Below, piece by piece: positions 1-9,243 of a DNA stretch of 64,000 nt. Made by a program: the position numbers and the translations under genes. The notes beneath the pieces are model-generated. The model saw only the letters and a program-made list of their open reading frames with translations. It did not search any database and was not told the origin of the DNA. The DNA is from Ustilago trichophora (taxonomy: Eukaryota > Basidiomycota > Ustilaginomycetes > Ustilaginales > Ustilaginaceae). The stretch covers positions 248,001-312,000 of the forward strand of contig OOIN01000003.1 of NCBI GenBank assembly GCA_900323505.1, read 5' to 3'. The first letter of the stretch is position 1; each line of letters starts with the position of its first letter.

Positions 1-49
1 TGCCTGAACGTAGCGAGCAAAACTTGAAGAGACAGGAGAGAAAAAAAAG

Positions 50-82
<33 letters not shown>
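50..82. repeat. Poly(A) homopolymer, 33 bases
   Basis: An uninterrupted A run directly follows another eight-A run broken by a single G. Such tracts are prone to length errors in sequencing. Confidence 0.95.
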
Positions 83-84
<2 letters not shown>

Positions 85-888
85 TAGAGAATTTAGCAAT
101 TTGTGCGACGCCAACTCAATGTGACGCACGCTTTTGACTGAGGACACAAAAAAAAAGGGAAAAAAAGAAAAAATTCTGTTTTGTCATTTTCTTCCAGAAT
201 GCTCTGTGCGCTTGGTCGCTGAGAGAGAGTGGTGGTTCTTCTGGATTAGCGTCAGGTTAAGCTCCAAGCCTCAACTTCTAATATAACTATTTCTTCTTCT
301 TCTTCTTCTCGCGAGCCGGCCATATTCTGGAGCCCCTCTGCATTAGCTGCATCCCTATCAATGTCCGACCCAGTCTGTGTTCGCACCACGCAAGTTGGTC
401 TGCTCTTCTAGAATCTTTGCATGCCATTGATACTTCATGGCAGACATTCTCATCCGGAACGTAGAGTCCGAGTGACAAAGGAGAAAGCGGACATCGGCGA
501 TGAATGACCGATGAAAGGGTCTGCCAGCAAACAAGGGGAAAAAGGGCGTTCGGAGAAATCCGCGATTCTTCTTGTCTCTCCAGGTAGGACGGTGAATCGG
601 GATTGACAGGAGGCTAAAAGGGCCAATCGGCGGAGACAGGGCGGTATTGACCGGCGTTGATCAAGGTCCCCGTTGACCAATCTGTACATACATGCCACGC
701 AACCGAGTTGACATCCAATCTGATATCACTCCAGGACGTCCGCCTCATCCGTTCCTTCAACGACGATCGACACGTCGCAAGGAGGCCAAGCTCGGTCAGT
801 TTCAATCAATGATCTCTGTCTCTTTTCTTTTGAACAAAGCCATGTGCTGCACAATGCGTCGGCGAAAAACATCCGGCTGCTGCAACAA

Positions 889-892
<4 letters not shown>

Positions 893-927
<35 letters not shown>
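893..927. repeat. Poly(T) homopolymer, about 35 bases
   Basis: An uninterrupted T run in otherwise mixed-composition sequence. No target-site duplication or adjacent retroelement coding sequence was seen, so I do not read it as a retroposon tail. Confidence 0.95.
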
Positions 928-1190
928 CTTTTCAGGGCCTGCGTTTTGCCTGCGTGTGTGTCTGCCCACGTCAATCAGTTTCGGCAAAAACGGAGTTCAC
1001 GGCGCGACGCGTGGTCACCATTGTGTCCAAGTTTGTGGGTGCCAAAGGCGTCAAAAGCTACACTGTACTTTCAGCAGGTTTGTTAGAGTGAACATCGGTG
1101 CTGCCATCGGCGTATGGCGGCCTATGACGAGTTCAGTGCAGTGCAATCTACTCTGCACGTCGCATCGCTGTTTACAGTAGAGGGCTGGAA

Positions 1191-1256
1191 GCACAGAGCA
1201 CAGAGCACAGAGCACAGAGCACAGAGCACAGAGCACAGAGCACAGAGCACAGAGCA
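1191..1256. repeat. Heptamer tandem repeat (GCACAGA)n
   Basis: About nine head-to-tail copies of the 7-mer GCACAGA, essentially perfect, ending in GCATCAG. A seven-base period keeps all frames open on one strand, which creates a spurious open frame. It is a microsatellite/minisatellite with no spacers, so it is not a CRISPR array. Confidence 0.95.
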
Positions 1257-1937
1257 TCAGGGTCGGAGCAAAGGAACAAGCTCGCTCTTGGCTCGGATTA
1301 CGCCGTCCGACCTGTCCCGCGTTGTGTTACAGGAAAAAACTTCAAATAATGTACTGCAGTGCAAGAGTGAGAGAAAGAAAAGATTTTTTTTTTTGGCCAC
1401 GCCTAGACCCTTGCTACCCTGTCCGCTCGTCTGTACCAGACATGAAACAAGCAAGTTCGAACTTCGCACAACCACCGGCCCTCCTATCTTGAAAGGATGC
1501 CATTGAGGGCCGACAGAGCCGCCGCCGTTTATGCATCGTAGCTTTTTTGCTTGCTGTTGGCACATTGAGATGGTTGACCCGTCCGACGTGATCGCTCTGT
1601 CGTAGGCAGGAGTGTTGTAGGCGGAGCAGAGGTGTTACGAAGCTAGGAAGCGTGTTTTCTACACCCGCCATGCTCGAGACTTTGTTCGAGCGTCTAGCCT
1701 TTCAGTAGCATGGGAAGAAGAAGCAATACCATATCTTGACAATGGCAACACTCATGACAACATTGTGCAAGAAGAGGTGTAAAGGAAGGCCTAAAGCTGC
1801 AACCATGCTGAAAAAAACAGCCCCGAGGACCAACAAGCGACCCTTTCTTACCCTGACGCAAAAATCCAATTTTATTGGCACGTTTTGCACTAAAGAAAAA
1901 TGAAAGATAAGGAGCCCGTGCACGAGTGGTCCCTGGG

Positions 1938-1938
<1 letters not shown>

Positions 1939-1987
<49 letters not shown>
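1939..1987. repeat. Poly(T) homopolymer, about 49 bases
   Basis: The longest homopolymer in the window, followed by a pyrimidine-rich stretch. The assembled length should be treated as uncertain. Confidence 0.95.
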
Positions 1988-2506
1988 CCCTTTCTCCTTC
2001 CCGTGGCTTTTGGACCCCTGCTCATGTGCCTCTTCTGCTCACTCAGAAAACATGGAAAAAATCAAAACAAATCCTCGAAAAAAAAAATCTCAAGTTCGTT
2101 AAATTCGCCGTGCGTGTGAGGAAGAAAAGGAAAAGGAGAAAAAAATATAAAAAATCCTAAGTGATCCGTTGATGTTTGTTTGAGGATGGGTTTTTTTTTT
2201 CTTTTCTTTTCTTTTCTTTTTCTTCTGTGCGAGGGTGGGACAGATTTCACAAACTGACGCCAAACGCTATTTTCTGCTTTCTGCTGCTGCTTGCTTGGTG
2301 TTGCTGCTGTTACTGTCGGCCGCTGGACGGCTGCGTCTGTTGCGATCCCACCCAACCAACTCGGTCTGTCGAAACCAAATCTTCTTCCTCACCACTTCTC
2401 CACACCATCATCTTCACCCTTGCTGGTTTCGTTGCTGTTGCTGTTGCTGTTGCTGTCGTCGTCATCGTCATCGTCGTTCCCCTCCAGCATTTTCACCCAA
2501 TCCAAC

Positions 2507-3666
2507 ATGTTCTCGGCTCCCGCTTTCCGATCGGCCAGCTCTTCGCTGGCCAAGCGCCCCAGCCTCGCCTCGTCGGCACTCAAGCTCAACAAGATGTCGG
2601 TCCGTGGCCTCGCCATGCCCGTCACCAACGCTCCCACCTCGGCTTACAACAAGCAGAAGGGTTCCGACGGCAAGTACACCGTCACCATGATCCCCGGTGA
2701 CGGTATCGGCCCCGAGGTTTCCAACGCTGTCAAGGAGATCTACCGTGCTGCTGATGTCCCCATCAAGTGGGAGGAGGTCTCGGTCGCTCCCTTCATCAAG
2801 GATGGCAAGCAGACCATCCCGAGGAGTCGATCGTCTCGATCAAGAAGAACACCGTCGCCCTCAAGGGTCCCCTTGCTACCCCTATCGGCAAGGGTCACGT
2901 TTCGCTCAACTTGACCTTGCGACGAACCTTCCACCTTTTCGCCAACGTCCGTCCTTGCAAGTCGATCGAGGGCTTCAAGACTGCCTACGACAACGTCGAC
3001 ACCGTCCTCATCCGAGAGAACACCGAGGGTGAATACTCGGGTATCGAGCACGAGATTGTCGACGGTGTTGTCCAGTCGATCAAGCTCATCACCTACGAGG
3101 CTTCCGAGCGTGTTGCCCGTTACGCTTTCCACCACGCCGAGCAGAACGGCCGTAACAAGGTCACCGCCGTCCACAAGGCTCCCATCATGCGCATGTCCGA
3201 CGGCATGTTCCTCCACGCCTGCCGACAGGTCGCCAAGGAGTACCCTCACATTGCCTACGACGAGGACCTCCTCGACCGTGCCTGCCTCCGCATCGTCCAG
3301 GACCCCGCACCGTACGCTGACCGCGTCATGGTCATGCCCAACTTGTACGGTGACATTCTCTCCGACATGTGCGCCGGTCTCATCGGTGGTCTCGGTCTCA
3401 CCCCTTCCGGCAACATCGGCAAGGACGCCTCCATCTTTGAGGCCGTCCACGGTTCCGCCCCCGACATCGCTGGCCAGGACAAGGCCAACCCCACTGCCCT
3501 CCTCCTCTCGTCCATCATGATGCTGCGACACATGAGCCTCTTTGACAAGGCTGACCGCATCGAGAACGCCATCTTCAAGACCATCGCTGCTGGTGAGCGC
3601 ACCGGTGACCTTGGTGGCAAGCTCGGCACCCGCGCTTTCACCGAAAAGATCATCTCGCGCTTGTAA
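2507..3666 (+). CDS. NAD-dependent isocitrate dehydrogenase subunit (IDH2-like), mitochondrial, with a -1 frameshift
   Basis: This is a subunit of the mitochondrial TCA-cycle enzyme that oxidises isocitrate to 2-oxoglutarate with NAD. The ATG at 2507 opens a Ser/Arg/Lys-rich presequence of about 36 residues without acidic residues, as expected for mitochondrial import. The nucleotide-fold motif GDGIGPEV is at residues 64-71. The second part carries [14 protein letters not shown] and [19 protein letters not shown], typical of the catalytic IDH2-type subunit. The reading frame breaks at 2819-2821: the codons for K-Q-T-I are followed by CC and then GAG-GAG-TCG, so one base (most simply a C) is missing and translation shifts from frame 2 to frame 1. 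With that base counted the product is about 386 residues, normal for the family. No GT-AG intron explains the break. A sequencing or assembly indel is likelier than a real mutation. Confidence 0.88.
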
Positions 3667-4114
3667 ACATGCATGCAAGCAAACAACACCATAAAAAACC
3701 CCGTACTATGAAAAGTCACACGCAGAGGTGCAAGGCAGGCCCCATCCCCTTGTCTTTCCTCTTCCCCTCTTTCACCCCCCTCAGTCAAGTGTCCCAGCTC
3801 AAGTAGGGTTCGCTTCTTGTGAGGGTGCCATGCATGGATAGGGACGATCATATCCGTATATAGCGCTTTCTCTCTCTCTTTTTTCCCCCATTGATATGAC
3901 CTCATGCAAATTACCCGTTTCTGACACTCTTGCGACTGTGGCCAGTGTGTGAGTCTGCTGATGTCTTTTCCTGCTATGGCCTCCTCAGGCGGGCTGTTGG
4001 GAATGAGCAGCTTCGAAGATGCGAGTGTAAAGGACACAAAAGAAGAAGATCAAAGCTTTTTTTCGAGAAGCAATTTGATTTGGGCTCATGTACAATTGCA
4101 AACAAAGGAAGAAT
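3667..4114. other. Intergenic: 3' flank of isocitrate dehydrogenase and 5' flank of 5S rRNA
   Basis: No gene recognised. Open frames on the minus strand here are extensions of antisense frames over the dehydrogenase. Confidence 0.6.
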
Positions 4115-4232
4115 ATCTGCGGCCATAGAACCTTGAAAGCACCGCATCCCGTCCGATCTGCGAAGTTAAGCAAGGTATCGCCTAGTCAGTACTGCGGTGG
4201 GGGACCACGCGGGAATCCTAGGTGCTGCAGTT
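4115..4232 (+). rRNA. 5S ribosomal RNA, solitary copy
   Basis: This 118-nt segment has eukaryotic 5S rRNA hallmarks. The conserved block GAAAGCACCGCATCCCGTCC is followed by GATCTGCGAAGTTAAGCA, then by GCCTAGTCAGTACTGCGG and the GGGGGACCACGCGGGAAT block. The termini can form helix I: ATCTGCGGC at the 5' end against GCTGCAGTT at the 3' end, with one U-U and one G-U. Internal promoter elements (A box, intermediate element, C box) lie within these blocks. A T-run follows immediately. It stands alone between two protein genes, so it is a dispersed 5S gene and not part of a visible rDNA repeat. Confidence 0.95.
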
Positions 4233-4233
4233 C

Positions 4234-4242
4234 TTTTTTTTT
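4234..4242 (+). terminator. RNA polymerase III terminator (T9)
   Basis: Nine consecutive T residues begin two bases after the 5S 3' end, the standard pol III stop signal. Confidence 0.9.
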
Positions 4243-5061
4243 CGTTTTCTTTTGCTTCTTCTTGGTTGCTCTCCTCTCCAATTCTCTTTTTTGACCGGTC
4301 TCGGTAGACATTATCTTAGTGTATGACTGCTATACCATGCTGACTCTGGGCGTGAGTGTCAAAGAAGAAGGAAGAGTGATGTTGCATCCTCGTCACCTTG
4401 GACCATGTGGAGCCAAGTGATGCGCAACGGCGAATTGAACGGAACGGCAAAACCAGTCAGACTGCGGGTCAAAGGTCCAGCCAAACAAAAAGAAAGAAAA
4501 AAAAGATAGCCGCGGAAAAGTGTCTGCTTCAAGAGAAGAGTCTTGTGACATCGCACGGACGCTCCACCTTTTCCCCACATACCATTGAATCGCTTGGTAG
4601 GCCTCATCTGCGTTTCCGGAAGCCAAGTTGGGATTTATAGCCGGGTCTACAGCAACTTCCGAGCTGAGATCGCCTGCTTCCGTATATAAGGTTGACGAGT
4701 TTGGTTAGCGGAGTGAGGGCTTAGTACCTTTCGACATCTCACACCTGAAGCCTTGCCAAGGTCCTTGACGGCTTTCACAATCTTTATAAGGACGGTCTGG
4801 ACGTCTGGATATCCCCAATCGGTAGGAGGTGGCACGGCGATACACTTCCGCGCTCAAAAGTGGCAACGGCAAGCAACAGAAGGCTCTTGCATCGGCCTTG
4901 CGACACATCACAGGTCCTCCAACTACTCTTCTCCGCCGAACTTCAATCGTATACCATACAAGCCCAGGGGCGGAACTTAGGACGGCCAAGAGCAAGCACC
5001 TCTACTTAACGCAGCTCCTTGCACACTCAACCCCAACCTGGCGCAACCGCAAGCCTTCAGC
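4243..5061. other. Intergenic: upstream of the esterase/DPH4 gene
   Basis: About 0.8 kb with no recognisable coding sequence or RNA gene. It presumably contains the promoter and 5' UTR of the gene starting at 5062. Confidence 0.6.
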
Positions 5062-7320
5062 ATGGGCCAGGCATCAAGCACCTTCGTCAGCCACCCCGAG
5101 GCGAGCGTCGACATCCCAGGCAAAGGCAATCTCATCGGACGTGTCGCCCGGGACAACTCCACCAGTCAACTCAAATCCCAACGTTTCGCCGGCATCCCCT
5201 ACGCCCAGCCTCCCGTAGGCTCACTCCGATGGAAGCGACCCCAACCGCTCCCTACCTCCTTCCGCTACGGTGAGAACGGCAAACAGTACGACAACTTTGC
5301 AGCCCAATGCCCGCAAGCGACCAACTACGCCTTGACCAATGGAATCACTTTTGGCGACGGTCCGCTTTGGCCGCAGAACGAAGACTGTCTCTACCTCAAC
5401 ATTTGGTGTCCCATCCAGTCTGACGGATCTCGAGTCGCCCGCAAGCTTCCAGTCCTGTTCTTTATTCATGGAGGCTGGCTTCAGATCGGCAACGCACACT
5501 ATGCACCGGATGGAGACCCGAGCGATCTTCTCCACACCGCTGGGCTGGATGCTATTCTGGTAACGACAGGGTATAGGATCAACGCATTTGGCTTTTTTGC
5601 TCACGACGAGCTGCGGAAAGAGGATCCTGACAATCTCACTGGAAACTATGGATTTTGGGATCAGAGGGCAGCCTTGGAATGGGTCCATCAAAACATCGAG
5701 CACTTTGGAGGCGATCCACACAACATCACCGTCAGTGGCCTCTCAGCAGGGGCGCACAGTGCACACTCCCAACTCATGCACGAGTTCGACCTGTCCATTC
5801 GTGATCCTGGCTACAGATCCATCATCCGTCGAGTCTTTCTCCAATCCAATTCGGCTATTTGGCCCTCGAAACCGGTCCAAGAGACCCGAGGGCAGCTCAA
5901 CGAGCTCTGCACCCTGCTCGACGTACCCGCATCTCTCAGCGATGAGGCCAAGATCGCCCGTCTCAGAGAGGTGGATGATATGACGCTGGTCAAAGTTCTC
6001 GCCAAGATGGACATGCACACCTTCCGCGCGACTCGCGATAGCCAACCGGCAGCGTTTGTCAAACCGGACTGGACGAAAGCCATGATGGATGGACGTTTTG
6101 CACAATGGTGTCAGCAGCAAGGAGTGCAATTTGTGATTGGAGAATGTGCGGACGAAGAATGGGTATATCGATATATCAACACGCCCAAGGATAAGCAAGG
6201 GCTCGTAAGGCAGGTCAACAACTATTACACGTTACCACTGGTGGAGAAGATGCTGCCGTACTATGGGGTGCCCATGTCGAAGAAGCAGTATCATAAAGAT
6301 GGTACCGCAACGCCCACTGCAGCAATGGATGGTGAAACGTTGTACGAGACACTCGGTGTAAATCCAACAGCAACAGCAGCAGAAATCCGTGCCGCTTACC
6401 TGGGAAAAGTTCGTCAACATCATCCTGACAAACTCCAACAGCACCAAAACGATGCCAATTCCATCGCCGACTCTTCGCAATCCGACGCTCTCATTCGTCA
6501 GCTCAATCACGCCTATAAAACCCTCATCGACGACCAGCAGCGTTTGCGATACGACGAAGCACTTTCCGCCTCTCGAGCATCCTTACTTTCATCCCAATCA
6601 ACCAAGCCCCGAATCTCTGCCACGGTGGATTTCGAATCATTCTCACCAGCCGAACAGGAGGAGGAGGATTCGCCACTGTTGTTCAGATACCCCTGCAGAT
6701 GCGGCTCAGCATACGTGATTGCGGAAGAGCAGGTGAACGATCAGGTTGAAGTGATTTCTTGCGATGGATGTTCGGAAAACATTCGCGTGCGCTATGACGA
6801 CGAACATCCTCCATCCCACCAGGCCTCTCCTTCAACAGACGACAAAACGTCGGATCAGATTGGACAGATCTTTGGAGAAATTTGCTCCGATTCCCAGGTA
6901 TACATTGCCGAACGAATGCTCGTTTCCGACCTGCTCAACGGTGGACTCGATCCAAGCCGGATCTTGCGATATCGCATCAACTACCGTGCCAAGGTGATCG
7001 ATCAAGCTCTCCCACAATACGGAGGTGTCAGCCACTCGTTCGACGACTCCATCTGGTGGTTCTCTGGGTTACAACCCGGACAGGAGCAGGAGAGCGCAAA
7101 GCAGTGGTTGAAACCCTGGATCAGATTCATCAGCGGAACAACCGATGTCGCTGCAGAGTGGTACGATGGCCAAGAACAACAGGTCGATGGAAGGCTCATC
7201 AGGGTGTTTGACAAAGATGCCTCGATCAAAGTCGAGAAAGATCAGAGGTGGAACGAGAAGGAAGAGCTCATCGAGGGTATGGTGCAGGTGCGGAGGGAGT
7301 TGACCGAGTCTTTCCTATAA
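5062..7320 (+). CDS. Type-B carboxylesterase with an internal DPH4-like J-domain/zinc-finger module
   Basis: A single open frame of 752 residues. Residues 1-410 are a type-B carboxylesterase (alpha/beta hydrolase): RFAGIPYAQPPVGSLRW at 41-57, an oxyanion-hole HGG at 136-138, and nucleophile motif G-L-S-A-G at 226-230 (Ser228). The acidic member is in GECADEEW near Glu361. Residues about 414-595 are a complete DPH4/JJJ3-like unit. It contains a J domain starting LYETLGVNP with HPD at 454-456, and a DPH-type zinc finger with Cys545, 547, 567 and 570. DPH4 supports diphthamide synthesis on eEF2. From about residue 598 the esterase resumes with the strand leading to the catalytic His658 (GGVSHSFDD) and a C-terminal helix. 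Without the insert the esterase is about 570 residues, normal for the family. The N-terminus MGQASS fits an N-myristoylation signal and no signal peptide is seen. See the intron candidate at 6302-6838. Confidence 0.85.
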   Translation: MGQASSTFVSHPEASVDIPGKGNLIGRVARDNSTSQLKSQRFAGIPYAQPPVGSLRWKRPQPLPTSFRYGENGKQYDNFAAQCPQATNYALTNGITFGDGPLWPQNEDCLYLNIWCPIQSDGSRVARKLPVLFFIHGGWLQIGNAHYAPDGDPSDLLHTAGLDAILVTTGYRINAFGFFAHDELRKEDPDNLTGNYGFWDQRAALEWVHQNIEHFGGDPHNITVSGLSAGAHSAHSQLMHEFDLSIRDPGYRSIIRRVFLQSNSAIWPSKPVQETRGQLNELCTLLDVPASLSDEAKIARLREVDDMTLVKVLAKMDMHTFRATRDSQPAAFVKPDWTKAMMDGRFAQWCQQQGVQFVIGECADEEWVYRYINTPKDKQGLVRQVNNYYTLPLVEKMLPYYGVPMSKKQYHKDGTATPTAAMDGETLYETLGVNPTATAAEIRAAYLGKVRQHHPDKLQQHQNDANSIADSSQSDALIRQLNHAYKTLIDDQQRLRYDEALSASRASLLSSQSTKPRISATVDFESFSPAEQEEEDSPLLFRYPCRCGSAYVIAEEQVNDQVEVISCDGCSENIRVRYDDEHPPSHQASPSTDDKTSDQIGQIFGEICSDSQVYIAERMLVSDLLNGGLDPSRILRYRINYRAKVIDQALPQYGGVSHSFDDSIWWFSGLQPGQEQESAKQWLKPWIRFISGTTDVAAEWYDGQEQQVDGRLIRVFDKDASIKVEKDQRWNEKEELIEGMVQVRRELTESFL
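6302..6838 (+). other. Candidate in-frame retained intron matching the DPH4 insert
   Basis: GT at 6302 (context GATG|GTACCG) and AG at 6838 (pyrimidine-rich CTCTCCTTCAACAG) bound 537 nt, a multiple of three. Removal joins G+AC to give Asp and continues in frame into DKTSDQIGQIFGE. That would restore an uninterrupted carboxylesterase and excise the whole J domain and zinc finger. The donor is only a moderate match to the GTAAGT/GTGAGT donors of neighbouring genes, and no strong CTRAY branch point is visible. The interval lacks an in-frame stop, so retention gives a fusion protein. An internal ATG in good context lies at 6325. This is inference from splice-site positions only. Confidence 0.4.
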
Positions 7321-8148
7321 CCATACTTTTTTTGAACACTCTCGAGAAATGCTCATTTCATTCGCACAACTTTCGATGGTTGATCAACAGCAGGGTCTCT
7401 TTTTCTTTGGCATTACCACGCTACTGATAAAGGCATACTTTCGCGGATGTCATGAGGGTTTCGATTCGTGTAAGGACTTACCTCTATAGCTGTCTCGTCA
7501 ACCATGCTGCGTGTCGATCTGAGCGGAGGGTGAATGTATATTAGCAGTCAGTCATTTTGCCCTTACTGAATCCTTACCTTCAGCAGTTCACATCGGCCTT
7601 CTCTCCTCCCGCAAGTGATCAATCTTGCGTACAACCAAAGTTTACGTCGAAAGCACGCTTTGCAGTTCCTTCAGCAAGGTTGCTGCCTACACAATCTTGC
7701 TCTTCGTGCTGCCTTGACGAAATTTGCATCCCTTATTTTTTTTCGCCGAAAAGCCCTTCTTGCAGCTTTTTCTTCACACACATTTGTCTGAATCTTGATC
7801 CGAGTCTTGGAACGATGCTTTTTGTTTTGAAGACACACAAAGGTTTTGAGCTTTGATGATGGGATATCTTGAAAGAAAAAAGAAAGCGGTATTTGAGGTT
7901 TTGAGGAACAGTTAAAAACGGAGGAACAGCAAATTTTGAAGCGGACGGAGCAAACGAGGAAAACTTGTGCGGAAAAGCTTGAAACGAAGACATCGACTAC
8001 GAAAGGCCAAGGTAAAGTGGTAATTTGACGGACATCTTGAGCCTTGCTTTATGGGAAGATGGTCGTCAGGAAGCATTGATCTGGGTCTTTGCTCTGTGGC
8101 ATCTTGCGGGAGCGCGGGACACAGCCTGACGCTGGGAAGCATTGATAT
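7321..8148. other. Intergenic between two convergent genes
   Basis: About 0.83 kb holding the 3' flanks of the esterase gene and the Tra2-like gene. No gene recognised. Confidence 0.6.
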
Positions 8149-9243
8149 CTAGTATCGGATACGGTCAACTTCATCACGAGGCGGGCTGTCGAGGTGGCTT
8201 CCCAGCCTGCTTCTGGGAGGAGGAACTCTCTCCTCTCGATCGGCATCGTAGCGATCGTTGTCGTATCTGTCGCCGCGTCTGGGGCTTGGGCTGCGCGAGT
8301 ATCTACTTCCGCCCCTCCTGCCGCCTGCTGGAGGGCTTGGGCTTCTCCTAGGTCGACGAGGAGGCGAAGGTCTCCTCCTCCAATCGTCACGCGAATCGGC
8401 ATAGCTCCTTCGGTACGAGTCTCCACCCCTTCCACCGCCATCACGGTACGAAGAAGGTCCTGCACGATCGTACGCACGGCCAGTGTATCTCGATCCTTCA
8501 CCCCTTCCCCCACCAGGTCCGCGGGGCCCACTGGGAGGAGCACGGTATCGGTCATCCGGACGCACCTCGCCCTTGTAGATACCGGGAGTAGGGTCGTGAG
8601 GTTTGTGAGTAGTCGAAAAGTCGACCCTGATCCTGCGACCATGCAGATCTTTGCCATTCAGAGCTTCGATAGCCGCCGAAGCTCCGTCGACATCGCGCAT
8701 CGTGACGAAGCCAAAACCGCGCGATCGACCCGAACGAGCATCGTAGACGATGACGACCTTGTCGACGGGTGCGATGGCTTCGAATTCGTACTTGAGGTCG
8801 TTTTCGAGCGTGCGAATGGACAGGCCGAAGACGCCGAGGACTGTGGTTGGGTCCACGTGGGCAGGGGCAGTGCGCGGTTTGGGTGGAGGAGAGGGACGAC
8901 GACGGTCAGAGCGAGGGGGTGGAGGAGAGCGAGCACGGTCACGATCGCGACGGTCGTCTCGGTCGTAGCGTCGGGAGGCGGGGGATCGAGAACGATCGCG
9001 ACGACGTGGAAGAGGTGAGCGACTGCGACTGCGACTGCGACTGCGACTTGGGCTCACACTACGGATAGGTGTACGATCCCGTCGTCCGGGAACAGGAGTC
9101 GTCGAGGGGGAGCGAGAGTAAGATCGCCCACGCGGAGGCGGAGACTCGGGTCTACGATCTTCGTCGATATCCTTGTAGTCCGGGATGGTACGGCGGTCCA
9201 TGGCGACATCCATGTCGTCCGTATTGAGGTTGTACGAGTCCAT
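8149..9243 (-). CDS. Transformer-2-like SR splicing factor (RS-RRM-RS)
   Basis: 364 residues from the ATG at 9243. An N-terminal RS region (about 38-120) contains repeated Arg-Ser dipeptides coded by a GCGACT-type hexanucleotide repeat near 9014-9050. One RRM follows at about 134-210, with RNP2 VLGVFGL (135-141) and RNP1 RGFGFVTM (175-182). A C-terminal Arg/Ser/Gly/Tyr-rich tail completes the RS-RRM-RS order typical of Tra2 proteins, which bind exonic enhancers and promote splice-site choice in the nucleus. Short linker motifs after the RRM (THKPHDPTPGIYKG) also resemble Tra2. It could alternatively be a generic SR-related RRM protein. It is transcribed divergently from RPL18 across an 0.85-kb spacer. 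Confidence 0.85.
   Translation of the reverse strand: MDSYNLNTDDMDVAMDRRTIPDYKDIDEDRRPESPPPRGRSYSRSPSTTPVPGRRDRTPIRSVSPSRSRSRSRSRSPLPRRRDRSRSPASRRYDRDDRRDRDRARSPPPPRSDRRRPSPPPKPRTAPAHVDPTTVLGVFGLSIRTLENDLKYEFEAIAPVDKVVIVYDARSGRSRGFGFVTMRDVDGASAAIEALNGKDLHGRRIRVDFSTTHKPHDPTPGIYKGEVRPDDRYRAPPSGPRGPGGGRGEGSRYTGRAYDRAGPSSYRDGGGRGGDSYRRSYADSRDDWRRRPSPPRRPRRSPSPPAGGRRGGSRYSRSPSPRRGDRYDNDRYDADREERVPPPRSRLGSHLDSPPRDEVDRIRY

Larger units (their letters stand above)
1..2506. other. Non-coding region left of the isocitrate dehydrogenase gene
   Basis: I see no recognisable gene here. The open frames present are short, run through homopolymer tracts (poly-Phe or poly-Lys) or lack any family resemblance. 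The region holds three long A/T homopolymers, a heptamer tandem repeat and, from about 2431 to 2477, GTTGCT/GTC-type trinucleotide repeats just upstream of the isocitrate dehydrogenase start. The last few hundred bases presumably carry that gene's promoter and 5' UTR. Confidence 0.6.

Noticed and set aside
692..1180. A 162-codon plus-strand frame in the left region
   Set aside because: It runs through a poly-Phe homopolymer and has no domain or family features.
1191..1256. Heptamer array considered as a CRISPR-like repeat
   Set aside because: Seven-base units with no spacers, in a fungal genome: a simple tandem repeat.
893..1987. Long T runs considered as tails of inserted retroposons
   Set aside because: No target-site duplications, reverse transcriptase sequence or gene copy next to them.
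2815..2825. Isocitrate dehydrogenase break considered as a small intron
   Set aside because: The flanking codons are directly continuous with the family sequence; no room and no GT-AG pair.
6302..6867. 566-nt interval ending at the AG at 6867 as an intron in the esterase gene
   Set aside because: It would shift the esterase frame; the AG at 6838 keeps it and is preceded by a better pyrimidine tract.
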